Below, in pieces: positions 8,744-18,967 of a DNA stretch of 64,000 bases; position 1 is the first letter of the stretch; each line of letters starts with the position of its first letter. The DNA is from SABY01 sp964523795 (GTDB lineage Bacteria; Bacteroidota; Bacteroidia; Bacteroidales; 4484-276): NCBI GenBank assembly GCA_964523795.1, contig CAZGAO010000001.1, positions 62,001-126,000 of the forward strand, given 5' to 3'. Under the pieces are notes generated by a model. It saw only the letters and a program-made list of their open reading frames with translations, searched no databases and was not told the DNA's origin. Position numbers and translations under genes: made by a program.

Positions 8744-11467
8744 ATGACTAAACTTACTCAACGGAATTTTGGCTTCCTCCTCCTGTCGCTTGCCCTATTA
8801 TTAGGGGTAGTATTAAGCATGACCAGAGAAAGCAAAGAAGAAAAACGCGAAAAATATGCGGCCTTTCTTCATCATAAAGCTGCGGCAATGGAACAGCCTA
8901 CCGAAGCGGAGCTTGCCGAAATGCCCAAACCAACCCATCCCGACAAGGCACAGATGCAGGATTATTTTATGACCCATGATCCGGCTACCGGCATCGTACC
9001 CAAAGAACGACTCATGCAAAATTATCTAGCTGTTAAAAACCAGGCTACACTAAAAGCCACCAACGATGTGGATCTGGAATGGCAGGGCACCTCGGCAGAA
9101 ATGGGCGGACGTACCCGCGCCATTATGTGGGATCCCAACGATGCGGCCGGAAAAAAGGTGTGGGCTGGTGGCGTTACCGGAGGCTTGTGGTATCGCGATG
9201 ATATCACCAACGACAATGTGGAATGGCAGCCGGTGGATGATTTCTGGAGTTCGCTCAACATCAGTTGCATTACCCACGATCCCAACGACCCCATGACTTT
9301 TTATGTTGGCACAGGCGAATCGCAAACCGCGCTTATCATTTACCGCGAATCCTCGGGTGTGGGCGATGGCATCTGGAAATCGGATGATGGCGGCCTGAGC
9401 TGGAATCTGATGGAAACTACCCTCGATTTCGAATATGTCAATGATATTGTGATAAGAGACGAAAACGGAACCAGCGTAATTTATGCGGCTGTGGTTTCGG
9501 GAATTTATCGGGGCGCGGTGCATCAAAGCGAACCATCGGATGGTGTTTTCCGCTCGATGGATGGCGGCGCTACTTGGGAGCAGGTGCTTCCCAACATGCC
9601 TGAACTGGATCAGCCCTACGCCCCGGCGGATATCGAAATGGGTGCCGATGGCCGCTTGTATGTAGGAACCATGCAAAACGTAAACATCGATGGTGGTGCC
9701 ACCATCCTATACTCCGATGAGGGCACACCGGGAAGCTGGACGATTTTTGATGATTATGTTGAAATTATCCAAAACAACAGCCAATTTTATATCCCCGGAA
9801 GGGTAATGATGGCCGCCGCTCCCTCGGACGAAAATATTGTGTATGCCGCCATTGCCGCCGGCTACACCAGCGATTTTAACAGATATGCCGGGCGGTACAT
9901 TATCAAATCGACAGACAAAGGGGAGAGCTGGAATCCCATCGACATCCCCGACAACGACTGGTCAACACTGGCCTGGCATGCCTTTATCATTAAGGTGGAT
10001 CCCAACGATCCGCAGTCTGTTTTTACCGGCGGTCTCGATATGTGGAAGACCGAAAACAGTGGCAATAGCTGGTATCATATCTCCGATTGGTCTCTGATGT
10101 ATTATGGCGGTGGCGACGATTATATCCATGCCGACCAACACGCCATTGCCTTTAAGCCCGGCAGCTCTACCGAGTTTATCTGCGGCAGCGATGGCGGCGT
10201 TTTTTATACCACCTCAGCCACGAATACCTATCCGGTTTTTGAACAAAAAAACCAGGGCTACAACACCCTCCAGTTTTATACCTGCGATATTGTGCCCGAC
10301 CCGGGAAATCCCTTGTACGTAGGCGGGCTTCAGGACAACGGAACCCTGCTTTATCAAAATCAACCCCTTTCGATTAATAATATGATCGATGGCGGCGATG
10401 GGGCTTATTGCTTCTTTGATGATGCCGAGCAAATCCTCATCACCTCGGTTTATTATAACGATTACACTGTTTTTTACAACTGGAATTATTATGATGATTT
10501 TGATGATAACAGCGGCATTTTTATCAATCCTGCCGATTTCGATACCCAAAACAATATTTTGTACGCCAACCGGGTAAACTTTACGGGTGGCTACACCAAC
10601 CAGTTGCTGCGCGTGGATGGGATTCCTTTTAACATCGATATGGATCCCCTGCCTTTGCAAACCGGAACGAATGTTTATTTCTCGCACATCAAAGTTTCGC
10701 CTTATGCACCCGCAGGCACATCCACCCTTTTTATCGGCACCCAAACGGGTCAGGTTTTCAGGGTGGGCAATGCCCAAAGTTATCAACTGGACTTGACCGA
10801 GATTACCGGCGAGGACTTCCCTCTGGCCTACGTTTCGAGTATTGCCGTAGGGCAAAGTGAAGATGTGCTGCTGGTAACTTTTTCGAATTATGGTGTGGAA
10901 TCGGTATGGCAAACCATCGATGGTGGCGAAAGCTGGACTAATGTGGAAGGCAACTTGCCGGACATTCCCATTCGCTGGGCTTTGTATCATCCGGCCAACG
11001 ATGAGCAGGTAATGCTGGCCACCGAGCTGGGCATCTGGACAACAAACTGGCTAAGTGCTGAAGATGTTGTGTGGAATCAAAATGCTGCCGGCATGGCCAA
11101 CGTGCGTGTGGATATGCTCAGTTTGCGCGAAAGCGATAATACTGTCCTGGCTGCTACTCATGGCCGGGGTTTGTTCACCGCACTGTTTCCGCTCGATCCT
11201 ACCATTTCGGTTCCCGAACGCCAAAGTGAAGTGCTGAGCGTATTTCCCAACCCAAGCCAGGGTGTGATAAACCTGCGTTTGGATGCACAGGCAATTCCCA
11301 ACACGGTTGCAGTGCTGGATATAGCAGGGAAACAAGTGATGAAGCTGAATACCCATGGGCAGAGCTTGCAATCTTTCGATCTTTCGCATTTGCCCAAAGG
11401 GAGCTATATTTTGAAAGCAGATATTGGTGGTAAAATTCGCACGGAGAAAATTATTTTGAAGTATTAA
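8744..11467 (+). CDS. Secreted BNR/beta-propeller protein with T9SS C-terminal signal
   Basis: A 907-residue exported protein. The start is placed at ATG 8744, just before TKLTQRNFGFLLLSLALLLG, because the frame's earlier ATG (8672) precedes the promoter and would bury the signal peptide. The body holds Asp-box repeats of sortilin/BNR propellers: SDDGGLSWN, SMDGGATWE, STDKGESWN, TENSGNSWY and TIDGGESWT. These fold as beta-propeller blades. The last 85 residues are a type A T9SS sorting domain: VFPNPSQGVINL, then VLDIAGKQV, LPKGSYILKA and a final KIILKY. The protein should cross the outer membrane by T9SS and be released or anchored on the surface. A glycosidase active site is not evident, so binding or adhesion is as likely as catalysis. 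Confidence 0.85.
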   Translation: MTKLTQRNFGFLLLSLALLLGVVLSMTRESKEEKREKYAAFLHHKAAAMEQPTEAELAEMPKPTHPDKAQMQDYFMTHDPATGIVPKERLMQNYLAVKNQATLKATNDVDLEWQGTSAEMGGRTRAIMWDPNDAAGKKVWAGGVTGGLWYRDDITNDNVEWQPVDDFWSSLNISCITHDPNDPMTFYVGTGESQTALIIYRESSGVGDGIWKSDDGGLSWNLMETTLDFEYVNDIVIRDENGTSVIYAAVVSGIYRGAVHQSEPSDGVFRSMDGGATWEQVLPNMPELDQPYAPADIEMGADGRLYVGTMQNVNIDGGATILYSDEGTPGSWTIFDDYVEIIQNNSQFYIPGRVMMAAAPSDENIVYAAIAAGYTSDFNRYAGRYIIKSTDKGESWNPIDIPDNDWSTLAWHAFIIKVDPNDPQSVFTGGLDMWKTENSGNSWYHISDWSLMYYGGGDDYIHADQHAIAFKPGSSTEFICGSDGGVFYTTSATNTYPVFEQKNQGYNTLQFYTCDIVPDPGNPLYVGGLQDNGTLLYQNQPLSINNMIDGGDGAYCFFDDAEQILITSVYYNDYTVFYNWNYYDDFDDNSGIFINPADFDTQNNILYANRVNFTGGYTNQLLRVDGIPFNIDMDPLPLQTGTNVYFSHIKVSPYAPAGTSTLFIGTQTGQVFRVGNAQSYQLDLTEITGEDFPLAYVSSIAVGQSEDVLLVTFSNYGVESVWQTIDGGESWTNVEGNLPDIPIRWALYHPANDEQVMLATELGIWTTNWLSAEDVVWNQNAAGMANVRVDMLSLRESDNTVLAATHGRGLFTALFPLDPTISVPERQSEVLSVFPNPSQGVINLRLDAQAIPNTVAVLDIAGKQVMKLNTHGQSLQSFDLSHLPKGSYILKADIGGKIRTEKIILKY

Positions 11468-11479
11468 GTGTTAATGCCG

Positions 11480-11700
11480 CATAAGATTTTTCCTGCCGCA
11501 CCTGCGGCATCGAAACGACAAAGCCCCAGGGCTATGAATGGGGTGAGAGAATGTGGGTGCTTCACGCCCACATTATCTCACCTCCCACCCGTTCCGGCGG
11601 TGTCATTGGTAACGCAGTGAGGAATCTCCTAGTAATCTGTTTCTAACCAAAGCATGTCATTGGTATGCCGCAAGCGCGGGACTTCGCTCCGTATAATCTC
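11480..11700. repeat. Composite intergenic repeat with long hairpin, copy 1
   Basis: The spacer after the T9SS gene contains CTGCCGCACCTGCGGCATCGAAACGACA, and a hairpin GGTGAGAGAATGTGGGTG (11542-11559) with CGCCCACATTATCTCACC (11565-11582). It then has GTGAGGAATCTC and CATGTCATTGGTA (from 11654). The same order of parts (CCGCA..TGCGGCATCGAAA, long hairpin, GTGAGGAATCTC, CATGTCATTGGTA) recurs at 25670-25850. The hairpin may also terminate the upstream transcript. No gene is seen in 11468-11768. Confidence 0.6.
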
Positions 11701-11756
11701 ATTATGCCCCAAAACCTTCAATAAGAAATTGTCTAAAAAATCACTTTAATATCGTT

Positions 11757-11764
11757 TATATTTG
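11757..11764 (+). promoter_or_regulatory. Possible -7 promoter element for the RecD-like helicase gene
   Basis: TATATTTG matches TAnnTTTG but ends only 4 bases before the ATG at 11769. Transcription would start at or just inside the ATG, so either the mRNA is leaderless or the match is fortuitous. Confidence 0.3.
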
Positions 11765-11768
11765 CCGA

Positions 11769-13199
11769 ATGGAAATTAAGCAGGTCGAAGATTTATTGTT
11801 TCAATATTTCCCCTTTGAACCTACCGAGGGGCAGCGCATTTTAATTATTGCCCTGGCCGAGTTTATTTTGAACCATAAGCGGATGGAGGCCTTTTTGTTC
11901 AAGGGTTATGCCGGCACAGGCAAAACAACAATTCTTAGCGCGATAGTAAAAGCGGCTCCCGCCTTAAAGTTGAAAACCGTGCTGCTGGCACCTACCGGCC
12001 GAGCTGCCAAGGTGATGGCATCCTACTCAGGCAAACAGGCACTTACCATCCACAAAAAAATCTACATGCCACGCACCACCTCTGATGGAGGTTTGCAAAT
12101 GCATCGCATTGATAATCTGCACACCAATACGCTTTTTATTGTGGATGAGGCCTCGATGATTCCGGGGAAGCCCGCGCAGGAAAGCGGTTTTTATACCAAG
12201 AGCGACTTGCTCAGCGATTTGATCGAATATGTGTACAATGGCAAAAACTGCACGCTGATCCTAATCGGCGATACAGCACAATTGCCGCCGGTGGGTGCCG
12301 ATGTGTCGCCGGCCATGGATGCCCGCTTTATCGAAACTTCCTTCAGCCTGCAACTGCGCAAACTCGAGCTGCGGGAGGTGATGCGCCAGTCGTTGGAATC
12401 GGGGATACTGGCCAATGCCACCCGTATTCGCGAAAAAATTGCCGCCGAAGACTTTAACTTTCCCCTGTTTCGTTTGCACGATTATACCGACATCAAGCGC
12501 ATTACCGGTGCCGAGCTGGAAGATGCCCTGATGTTTGCACACAAAGATTATGGGGACGACAAAAGCATCGTTATTACCCGATCAAACAAACGCGCCAACA
12601 TTTATAACCGCGAAATAAGAAACCGCATTTTATTTAAGGAAGAGGAGATTTCGGGCGGCGACTACATGATGGTAGTGCGTAACAATTATTTTTGGCTTCC
12701 CAAAGAATCGCCGGCAGGATTTATTGCCAATGGCGATATCATCGAGATACAGAAAATCATTAAAATCAGTGAGCTTTATGGCTTTCGCTTTGCCGATGCA
12801 GTGATCCGTCTGGTGGATTATCCCGACCATCCCGAAATAGAAACCAAGCTCATGCTCGATACCATTACCGCCGATACGCCTGCGCTTTCGTATCAGCAAA
12901 ATCAGCAATTTTACAATGAAGTTTTAAAAGACTACGCCGACCTGCCGCATCGCCGACAGCAGATGGAAAAAGTAAAAAACAATGTCTGGTACAATGCCCT
13001 TCAGGTAAAATTCGCCTACGCGCTTACTTGCCACAAAACTCAGGGCGGGCAATGGGAAACCATTTTTATCGACCAGCCCTGGCTTCCCGACAATACTTTG
13101 GACAAAGAATTTTTGCGCTGGCTCTACACTGCCGTTACCCGCGCCACCCGGCAGGTTTATCTGGTTAATTTTAAAGATGATTTTTTTGAGGGTGATTAA
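11769..13199 (+). CDS. RecD/Pif1-like superfamily 1 DNA helicase
   Basis: A 476-residue cytoplasmic ATPase. Walker A is GYAGTGKTT (46-54). Walker B is FIVDEAS with D126-E127, giving the DEAS form of RecD/Dda-like SF1B helicases. The C-terminal UvrD_C_2-type region has ALTCHKTQGGQW and the arginine-containing motif YTAVTRATRQVYLV. It lacks the long N-terminal region of RecD2, so it is a short single-subunit helicase rather than a RecBCD subunit. The expected function is 5'-3' unwinding in repair or replication. It stands alone between repeats, with a perfect palindrome 54 bases after its stop. Confidence 0.85.
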   Translation: MEIKQVEDLLFQYFPFEPTEGQRILIIALAEFILNHKRMEAFLFKGYAGTGKTTILSAIVKAAPALKLKTVLLAPTGRAAKVMASYSGKQALTIHKKIYMPRTTSDGGLQMHRIDNLHTNTLFIVDEASMIPGKPAQESGFYTKSDLLSDLIEYVYNGKNCTLILIGDTAQLPPVGADVSPAMDARFIETSFSLQLRKLELREVMRQSLESGILANATRIREKIAAEDFNFPLFRLHDYTDIKRITGAELEDALMFAHKDYGDDKSIVITRSNKRANIYNREIRNRILFKEEEISGGDYMMVVRNNYFWLPKESPAGFIANGDIIEIQKIIKISELYGFRFADAVIRLVDYPDHPEIETKLMLDTITADTPALSYQQNQQFYNEVLKDYADLPHRRQQMEKVKNNVWYNALQVKFAYALTCHKTQGGQWETIFIDQPWLPDNTLDKEFLRWLYTAVTRATRQVYLVNFKDDFFEGD

Positions 13200-13253
13200 T
13201 TAAATAGTCATAGCATGGCTTAAAGCGATACTAAAACTATCAAATCAAGCATA

Positions 13254-13284
13254 GTCAGGGCATGACTTCAAGTCATGCCCTGAC
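13254..13284. repeat. Perfect 15-bp palindrome
   Basis: GTCAGGGCATGACTT pairs without mismatch with AAGTCATGCCCTGAC around a single C. No T-run follows, so it resembles a REP-type element more than a terminator. A palindrome of the same design with a T-rich tail is at 26674-26706. Confidence 0.65.
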
Positions 13285-13435
13285 ATATCCTGGCTTATGA
13301 AATGTTAAATTTTATGAAAAGGAAAGCGGTATTGGCTTACCTGAATTTTTTAATAGCTTGTATATCAAACCCAAGGAATCAATAAGGATATTTCTTAAAA
13401 CGACCCCGGAAACAGAGACGAACAACAAAAAAACC

Positions 13436-13443
13436 TACCTTTG
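13436..13443 (+). promoter_or_regulatory. Bacteroidota -7 promoter element for sucAB
   Basis: TACCTTTG matches TAnnTTTG and lies 25 bases before the sucA ATG. Confidence 0.55.
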
Positions 13444-13468
13444 TCGGTTTAAATCAAGTGCTTAAGCG

Positions 13469-16303
13469 ATGGATAAATATTCATATTTAGGGAATGCCGA
13501 TCCTGCGATGATCGAAGATCTTTTCAAACAATACAAATCTGACCCCCAAACTGTTGAGGAAAGCTGGCGTAAATTCTTCGAGGGTTTTGAGTTTGCACAG
13601 TCGCGCTACGATGAGGGAGGCATCGATCCTAATGCCGATTACCCTACTGAATTTAAGGTAATCAACCTTATCAACGGTTACCGTTCGCGAGGGCATTTAT
13701 TTACCAAAACCAATCCAGTGCGCACTCGCCGTCAATACCGCCCGACCCTCGATATCGAAAACTTCGGACTTTCCGAAAGCGACCTCAACCGCAACTTTGC
13801 CGCTGGCAGCGAAATAGGTATTGGCGAAGCTACCCTCCGCGACATCATCAGCCACCTCGAAGCCACCTATTGCAGCAGTGTGGGTGTGGAATATATGTTT
13901 GTGCGTACCGTGGAAGTACAGTCGTGGATGCGTGCCAGCATGGAACGCACACGCAACACCATGCCTTTTACAAAGGACGATAAGATTTATATCCTGAAAA
14001 AACTGGCTCGTGCCGTAAATTTTGAGAAATTCATTCACAAGCGTTTCCCGGGGCAGAAGCGGTTTTCGCTCGAAGGTGCCGAAGCACTTATCCCGGCGCT
14101 TGATGCGATTATCGAAAAAGGTGCCGAACTGGGCACCGAAGAATTTGTGATAGGGATGCCCCACCGGGGTCGCCTCAATGTACTGGCCAACATCATGCGC
14201 AAAAAATACAGCGACATCTTTTCCGAATTTGAAGGCAAGACTTATGAAGATGAGGGACTGCTGGGCGATGTAAAATATCACCTGGGCTATAAATGCGATC
14301 GTACCACCACTACGGGTAAAAAAGTAAAAATGACCCTCGCCGTCAATCCCTCGCACCTCGAAGCTGTCGGTCCGGTGGTGGAAGGCATTGCCCGGGCAAA
14401 AATTGATAACCATTACAAGGGCGATTTCAAAAAAGTAGCTCCCATACTTATTCACGGCGATGCCTCCATAGCGGCGCAGGGCGTGGTGTACGAAGTGGTG
14501 CAGATGTCGCAACTGCCCGGATACAAAACCGGCGGCACGGTACATATTGTCGTCAACAATCAGATAGGTTTTACGACCAACTACCTCGATGCCCGTTCGA
14601 GCACCTATTGTACCGATGTAGCCAAAGTGGTGCAATCGCCGGTGTTTCATGTTAACGGCGATGATGTGGAAGCACTGACTTACACCATCCAGTTTGCCCT
14701 CGAATTTCGGGATAAATTCCAGCGCGATATATTTATCGACCTTTTGTGCTACCGCAGATATGGTCATAACGAAGGTGATGAACCCCGTTTTACTCAGCCC
14801 CTGCTTTACAAAGCTATCGAAAAACATCCCGACCCCTTCCAAATTTACGCCAGTCGGCTGTTAGCGCAAGGCGTGATTACCGATAAGGAAATTCAAGAGA
14901 TTGAAGAAACTATTAACACTACCCTGGATGAAAATCTTGAAGAATCGCGGAAGAAAGAAAAAACCAGCATCCGCTTTTTTATGGACGATTATTGGCATGG
15001 GATAAAAAAAGCCACGCAAAAAGATTTTGAGAAATCGCCTGATACTAGCGTAGATATGGAATTGCTGAGGGAAATTGCAAAAAAAATAAGCCATCTTCCC
15101 GAGGATAAAGAGTTTTATCGGAAAGTTGAAAAATTGCAGAGCGACCGTTACAAAATGGTTTTCGAGAAAGATCAGCTCGACTGGGCTATGGGCGAACTGC
15201 TTGCCTATGGAAGTCTGATAATCGAAGGACATTCGGTGAGGCTTAGCGGGCAGGATTCAGAACGGGGCACCTTTTCGCACCGCCATGCCGTTTTGCGTGT
15301 TGATAAATCAGAAGAACGCTATGTACCTTTGGATACTATTGGCGGGAAGGATGCAAAGTTTGAGGTGTATAACTCTCTCTTGTCAGAGTATGGCGTTCTG
15401 GGTTTTGAATATGGCTATGCCCTGGAAACGCCCAAGAACCTTACGATTTGGGAAGCGCAGTTTGGCGACTTCAACAACGCTGCACAGGTAATTATTGATC
15501 AATACCTGAGCAGTGCTGAAGACAAATGGAATGTAATGAACGACCTGGTGCTGCTTCTGCCGCATGGATATGAGGGTCAGGGTCCGGAGCATTCGAGTGC
15601 CCGCATCGAACGATTTCTGATACTCTGTGCCGAAAACAATATGCAGTTGGTTAATCCTACTACGCCCGCCAATATGTTTCATGCCTTGCGTCGGCAGATG
15701 CACCGCGATTTTCGTAAGCCTCTCGTGGTTTTCACACCCAAGAGCCTGCTGCGCCATTCCGCCTGTGTATCTTCGCTGGATGAATTTAGCACCGGTGGTT
15801 TCCGCGAGCTGATCGATGACCCGAATGTTGATGTTGAAAAGGTTACACGACTGGTGTTTTGCAGTGGCAAACTGTATTATGATTTATTGAAAGAGAAAGA
15901 AGAAAAGAAAATCGAAGACACGGCACTTATCCGTCTGGAGCAATTATATCCGCTGCCCGAGGCGCAAATTATTGCCATCATCGAAAAGTACAAAAAGGCC
16001 ACGGATTACATGTGGTCGCAAGAGGAACCCGTTAACATGGGGGCCTGGTACTTTATCGGCCATTATTTCCCAAAAGTTCACCTTCAGGCTGTGGCACGTC
16101 CGCCCAGCGGAAGTCCGGCCACCGGTTCTACAAAGTTTCATGCCATCCGTCAGCGCAAGATTATCGAGAAATCCTTCCACGAATGCGACTGCCCCATGGT
16201 GAAAGAGGAATGCCGCATGATATGTATCGGCAATCGCTGGAAATCGTTTGCTGAAAATCCAGAAAAGGTTATCCGGGCAAATTTTGTACATCCATTAAAA
16301 TAA
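13469..16303 (+). CDS. sucA: 2-oxoglutarate dehydrogenase E1 component
   Basis: Thiamine-diphosphate-dependent decarboxylation of 2-oxoglutarate and succinyl transfer to the lipoyl arm of E2, in the TCA cycle. The 944-residue length is the usual E1o size. The N-terminus YLGNADPAMIEDLFKQYKSDP and SWRKFFEGF are the E2-binding region typical of SucA. Cofactor blocks include GMPHRGRLNVLAN, HGDASIAAQGVVYE and the GFTT segment in NNQIGFTTN. The C-terminal part has LPHGYEGQGPEHSSARIERFL and WSQEEPVNMGAW. It is followed by sucB after 28 bases, so the two are an operon. The E3 (lpd) gene is not in the window. Confidence 0.97.
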   Translation: MDKYSYLGNADPAMIEDLFKQYKSDPQTVEESWRKFFEGFEFAQSRYDEGGIDPNADYPTEFKVINLINGYRSRGHLFTKTNPVRTRRQYRPTLDIENFGLSESDLNRNFAAGSEIGIGEATLRDIISHLEATYCSSVGVEYMFVRTVEVQSWMRASMERTRNTMPFTKDDKIYILKKLARAVNFEKFIHKRFPGQKRFSLEGAEALIPALDAIIEKGAELGTEEFVIGMPHRGRLNVLANIMRKKYSDIFSEFEGKTYEDEGLLGDVKYHLGYKCDRTTTTGKKVKMTLAVNPSHLEAVGPVVEGIARAKIDNHYKGDFKKVAPILIHGDASIAAQGVVYEVVQMSQLPGYKTGGTVHIVVNNQIGFTTNYLDARSSTYCTDVAKVVQSPVFHVNGDDVEALTYTIQFALEFRDKFQRDIFIDLLCYRRYGHNEGDEPRFTQPLLYKAIEKHPDPFQIYASRLLAQGVITDKEIQEIEETINTTLDENLEESRKKEKTSIRFFMDDYWHGIKKATQKDFEKSPDTSVDMELLREIAKKISHLPEDKEFYRKVEKLQSDRYKMVFEKDQLDWAMGELLAYGSLIIEGHSVRLSGQDSERGTFSHRHAVLRVDKSEERYVPLDTIGGKDAKFEVYNSLLSEYGVLGFEYGYALETPKNLTIWEAQFGDFNNAAQVIIDQYLSSAEDKWNVMNDLVLLLPHGYEGQGPEHSSARIERFLILCAENNMQLVNPTTPANMFHALRRQMHRDFRKPLVVFTPKSLLRHSACVSSLDEFSTGGFRELIDDPNVDVEKVTRLVFCSGKLYYDLLKEKEEKKIEDTALIRLEQLYPLPEAQIIAIIEKYKKATDYMWSQEEPVNMGAWYFIGHYFPKVHLQAVARPPSGSPATGSTKFHAIRQRKIIEKSFHECDCPMVKEECRMICIGNRWKSFAENPEKVIRANFVHPLK

Positions 16304-16331
16304 AAAACGAAATCATAAAAAATAACATACT

Positions 16332-17636
16332 ATGATCGAGATAAAAGTGCCCAGCCCGGGCGAATCGATAAGCGAAGTACAACTGGCAAGCTGGCTGGTT
16401 GCCGATGGCGAATATGTGGAAAAAGATACCGAAATTGCCGAGATCGACTCGGATAAAGCCACGCTAAGCATTAGTGCCGAAGCCTCGGGAAAGATAAAGA
16501 TTATGGTGGAAGCAGGCGAAACCGTAGAAGTGGGTGCCATAGTGGCTACCATTGACACCGATGCCGAAGGTGCACCAAAACCAAAGGCCGAAAAAGTAAA
16601 CGCTGACGAAAAGCCCAAAGTCGACCCTGTGGCGGAAGACAAGGCTGCAACCAAAAGCGAAAAAACCACTCCTGATGCTGATAATACTGCAAAGGCCGAA
16701 AAGCCAAAAGCGGAAAGCACAGGTATGCACATCTCGCCCCTGGCCAAAAAATTGCTACAGGCCAACGATTTGAGCGAAGGCGACCTGGCAGATTTTTATA
16801 AGAAAATACGAATAGGTAAAGACGAGGTGGCACAGTTTATCGATGATCGACAAAACCTCCCGCAACAGCAAGCCGCAAGCACAGCTTCACCGGCCTGGGG
16901 TGGCACTCGCGAATCGGAACGCAAAAAAATGACTACCCTCCGCCTAAAACTCTCCGAGCGACTGGTGGCGGTGAAAAACCAAACGGCCATGCTTACCACT
17001 TTCAACGAGGTTAACATGAGCCCCATCATGGAGGTGCGCAAGCAATACAAAGAGACCTTCAAAGAAAAGTTTGGCGTTTCGTTGGGTTTTATGTCGTTTT
17101 TCACGAAGGCCATAACCAGTGCCTTGCAACATTTCCCGCAAGTAAATTCGCAAATTGATGGCAACGAGCTGATCTATCACAATTATGCTGACATTGGCAT
17201 TGCCGTAAGTGCGCCCAAGGGTCTGATGGTGCCGGTAATTCGCAATGCCGAAACTTTGCAACTGCACGAAATCGAAGCCGAGATAAAAAACCTGGCCACC
17301 AAGGCTCGCAATAGCAAACTTACTATTGATGAGATGACCGGCGGAACTTTTACAATCACCAATGGCGGTGTGTTTGGCTCCATGCTTTCCACACCCATTC
17401 TCAACCCGCCACAAAGTGCCATTCTGGGTATGCACAACATTGTGGAACGCCCCATTGCCGTTAACGGAAAAGTAGAGATTCATCCCATCATGTACATTGC
17501 TCTTTCGTACGATCATCGGGTAATCGATGGACGCGAATCGGTGAGTTTTTTGGTGAAGGTGAAAGAGATGCTCGAAAATCCGGCAAAAATGCTCTACTCC
17601 GGCGATGACCCTGTTAAGGTGCTGCTTGGATTGTAA
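16332..17636 (+). CDS. sucB: Dihydrolipoyllysine succinyltransferase (2-oxoglutarate dehydrogenase E2)
   Basis: Transfers the succinyl group from the lipoyl arm to CoA and forms the core of the 2-oxoglutarate dehydrogenase complex. The N-terminal lipoyl domain (1-75) carries the lipoylated lysine K42 in EIDSDKATL. An Ala/Lys/Glu-rich linker (about 80-130) leads to a short E1/E3-binding domain (about 135-170: ISPLAKKLLQANDLSEGDL). The catalytic domain follows from about 195, with the acyltransferase motif SYDHRVIDG (H395, D399). The sequence ends KVLLGL. Length 434 is normal. It lies downstream of sucA in the same operon. Confidence 0.96.
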   Translation: MIEIKVPSPGESISEVQLASWLVADGEYVEKDTEIAEIDSDKATLSISAEASGKIKIMVEAGETVEVGAIVATIDTDAEGAPKPKAEKVNADEKPKVDPVAEDKAATKSEKTTPDADNTAKAEKPKAESTGMHISPLAKKLLQANDLSEGDLADFYKKIRIGKDEVAQFIDDRQNLPQQQAASTASPAWGGTRESERKKMTTLRLKLSERLVAVKNQTAMLTTFNEVNMSPIMEVRKQYKETFKEKFGVSLGFMSFFTKAITSALQHFPQVNSQIDGNELIYHNYADIGIAVSAPKGLMVPVIRNAETLQLHEIEAEIKNLATKARNSKLTIDEMTGGTFTITNGGVFGSMLSTPILNPPQSAILGMHNIVERPIAVNGKVEIHPIMYIALSYDHRVIDGRESVSFLVKVKEMLENPAKMLYSGDDPVKVLLGL

Positions 17637-17663
17637 TTGGTGTCTGACAATAAAGTAGATACT

Positions 17664-17793
17664 TTGAATTGCCTCGGGTTTTAACCCGGGGAAAAATGAA
17701 ATTGCGGGGTTTTTCCTCTTTCCCATTTAATCGATTTTAGATGTTGGTGATATTCAACACAATCTAAAATCGTTAATCTAAAATCAAAAAAAG
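17664..17793. repeat. Two stacked intergenic repeats after sucB
   Basis: The first part begins GAATTGCC (17666-17673) and has the palindrome CCTCGGGTT-TTAACCCGGGG. The same motif with the same 5' flank lies at 62405. The second part (17730-17793) is copy B of the GATGTTGGTGATATTC repeat seen at 7051-7128. The hairpin at 17672-17692 may also end the sucAB transcript. The rest of the 572-base spacer to the tetR gene is AT-rich, and no gene is seen in it. Confidence 0.6.
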
Positions 17794-18145
17794 AGCGACT
17801 TTTTGGACAGACCCTTAACAAGGGAAAATTCTTAATGTTTATTATTTATGCCCTTGTAACGAAGGCTTATGCTTCGTAAACTAAAATAAGTTCAGTAATA
17901 AAATCGGGATCAAAATATGAATCAATCTTTGGCATAATGTCATCCATCAAATCAACAACATGTTTGCCTAACTAATTTTTAAGATACATGTCAGAAAATG
18001 TTCGTCTGATACAAAATCGACATATTTATTTTATGATAATGATTTTTTGCAAATATTATGGTTTCCGTTTTTCATTACTGGAGTCATAATAACTTAGTAT
18101 TTATTATTTCGGGATGCTCCACTTTAATTATTGAAAACCTGGTAA

Positions 18146-18174
18146 TTGGCATTTCGATTTTTATTATACTTTTG
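18146..18174 (+). promoter_or_regulatory. Promoter (-33 TTG, -7 TACTTTTG) of the first tetR gene
   Basis: TTG at 18146-18148, an 18-base spacer and TACTTTTG at 18167-18174 fit the Bacteroidota primary sigma consensus. The ATG is 34 bases downstream. Confidence 0.65.
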
Positions 18175-18208
18175 TACCGGCTTTTTTTAGACTTCATTTT
18201 TTAATTCA

Positions 18209-18835
18209 TTGATGGACGATCAACTCAAACAGATACTTTCAAGCATCCGGGTTATGGCTCTCGAAGACGGAATCGACAGCATCTCGGTAAAAACGATTTG
18301 TGATAAACTCAATATCAGCAAAGAAACCCTTTTCAAACTGGTGAAGGACGAGAACGATCTGGTGAGCAAAGTCCTCGAATTTGAAAGAAGCAGCTTTAGC
18401 AATATTTTTGATATGCACGATTTCGAAGGTATGAACGCCATCGACATTTTGATGATTGTGAGCAAGGAAATTGCCGGAAAGTATTACGATATGACACCCA
18501 CCATCAGTGTGCTGCTCAAAGAAAAATACCCCGAAATATACCAGGAACACTTTGCCAAAAGAATGGATTTTGTGTTTATGAAAATCCAAATTAACCTTCA
18601 AAAAGGAATTTCGCAGGGCATGTATCGCAGCGATTTGACCATCGAGCTGATTTCGCGCCTTTATATGAGCCGCCTGGTTGATATCCACAACCAAGAGATT
18701 TTTCCCTCCAATAAATTTTCGTTTTCAACGCTCTTCGAGGTTTTGTTCGATAGCTTTGTGCGCAGCATTGCCACACCCGAGGGCCTGAAATATTTTGCCA
18801 AAAAGAAGAAAAACCTTCGCATCAGCCCAAAGTAA
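18209..18835 (+). CDS. TetR-family transcriptional regulator 1
   Basis: A 208-residue DNA-binding repressor of the TetR type. The N-terminal helix-turn-helix (about 18-50) reads SISVKTICDKLNISKETLFKL, where classical TetR proteins have a tyrosine in the recognition helix. The C-terminal ligand/dimer domain has NLQKGISQGMYRSDLTIELIS, closely resembling the downstream paralogue (NMEKGINQGIYRNDLDLEVVA). The two also share the FEVxFxxxxRxI and EGxxYFxKxKxxL ends, which indicates tandem duplication. It lies 132 bases before the second tetR and the efflux genes, and probably regulates them or itself. Confidence 0.85.
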   Translation: MMDDQLKQILSSIRVMALEDGIDSISVKTICDKLNISKETLFKLVKDENDLVSKVLEFERSSFSNIFDMHDFEGMNAIDILMIVSKEIAGKYYDMTPTISVLLKEKYPEIYQEHFAKRMDFVFMKIQINLQKGISQGMYRSDLTIELISRLYMSRLVDIHNQEIFPSNKFSFSTLFEVLFDSFVRSIATPEGLKYFAKKKKNLRISPK

Positions 18836-18967
18836 GATTGTGTTAGAATATTATTTGCAAGGCATCGCAACAATTTGTCGGTGCATTAGTTTATTGCACC
18901 CAAGACGGAAACGTTTTCAACTCAAAACGTTTCTTTGGTTTTATTAATCTGAAATAAATAGGCAAAT

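Noticed and set aside
13697..14842. Minus-strand open frame (381 codons) across sucA
   Set aside because: It lies wholly inside sucA, whose motifs are intact, and shows no family features.
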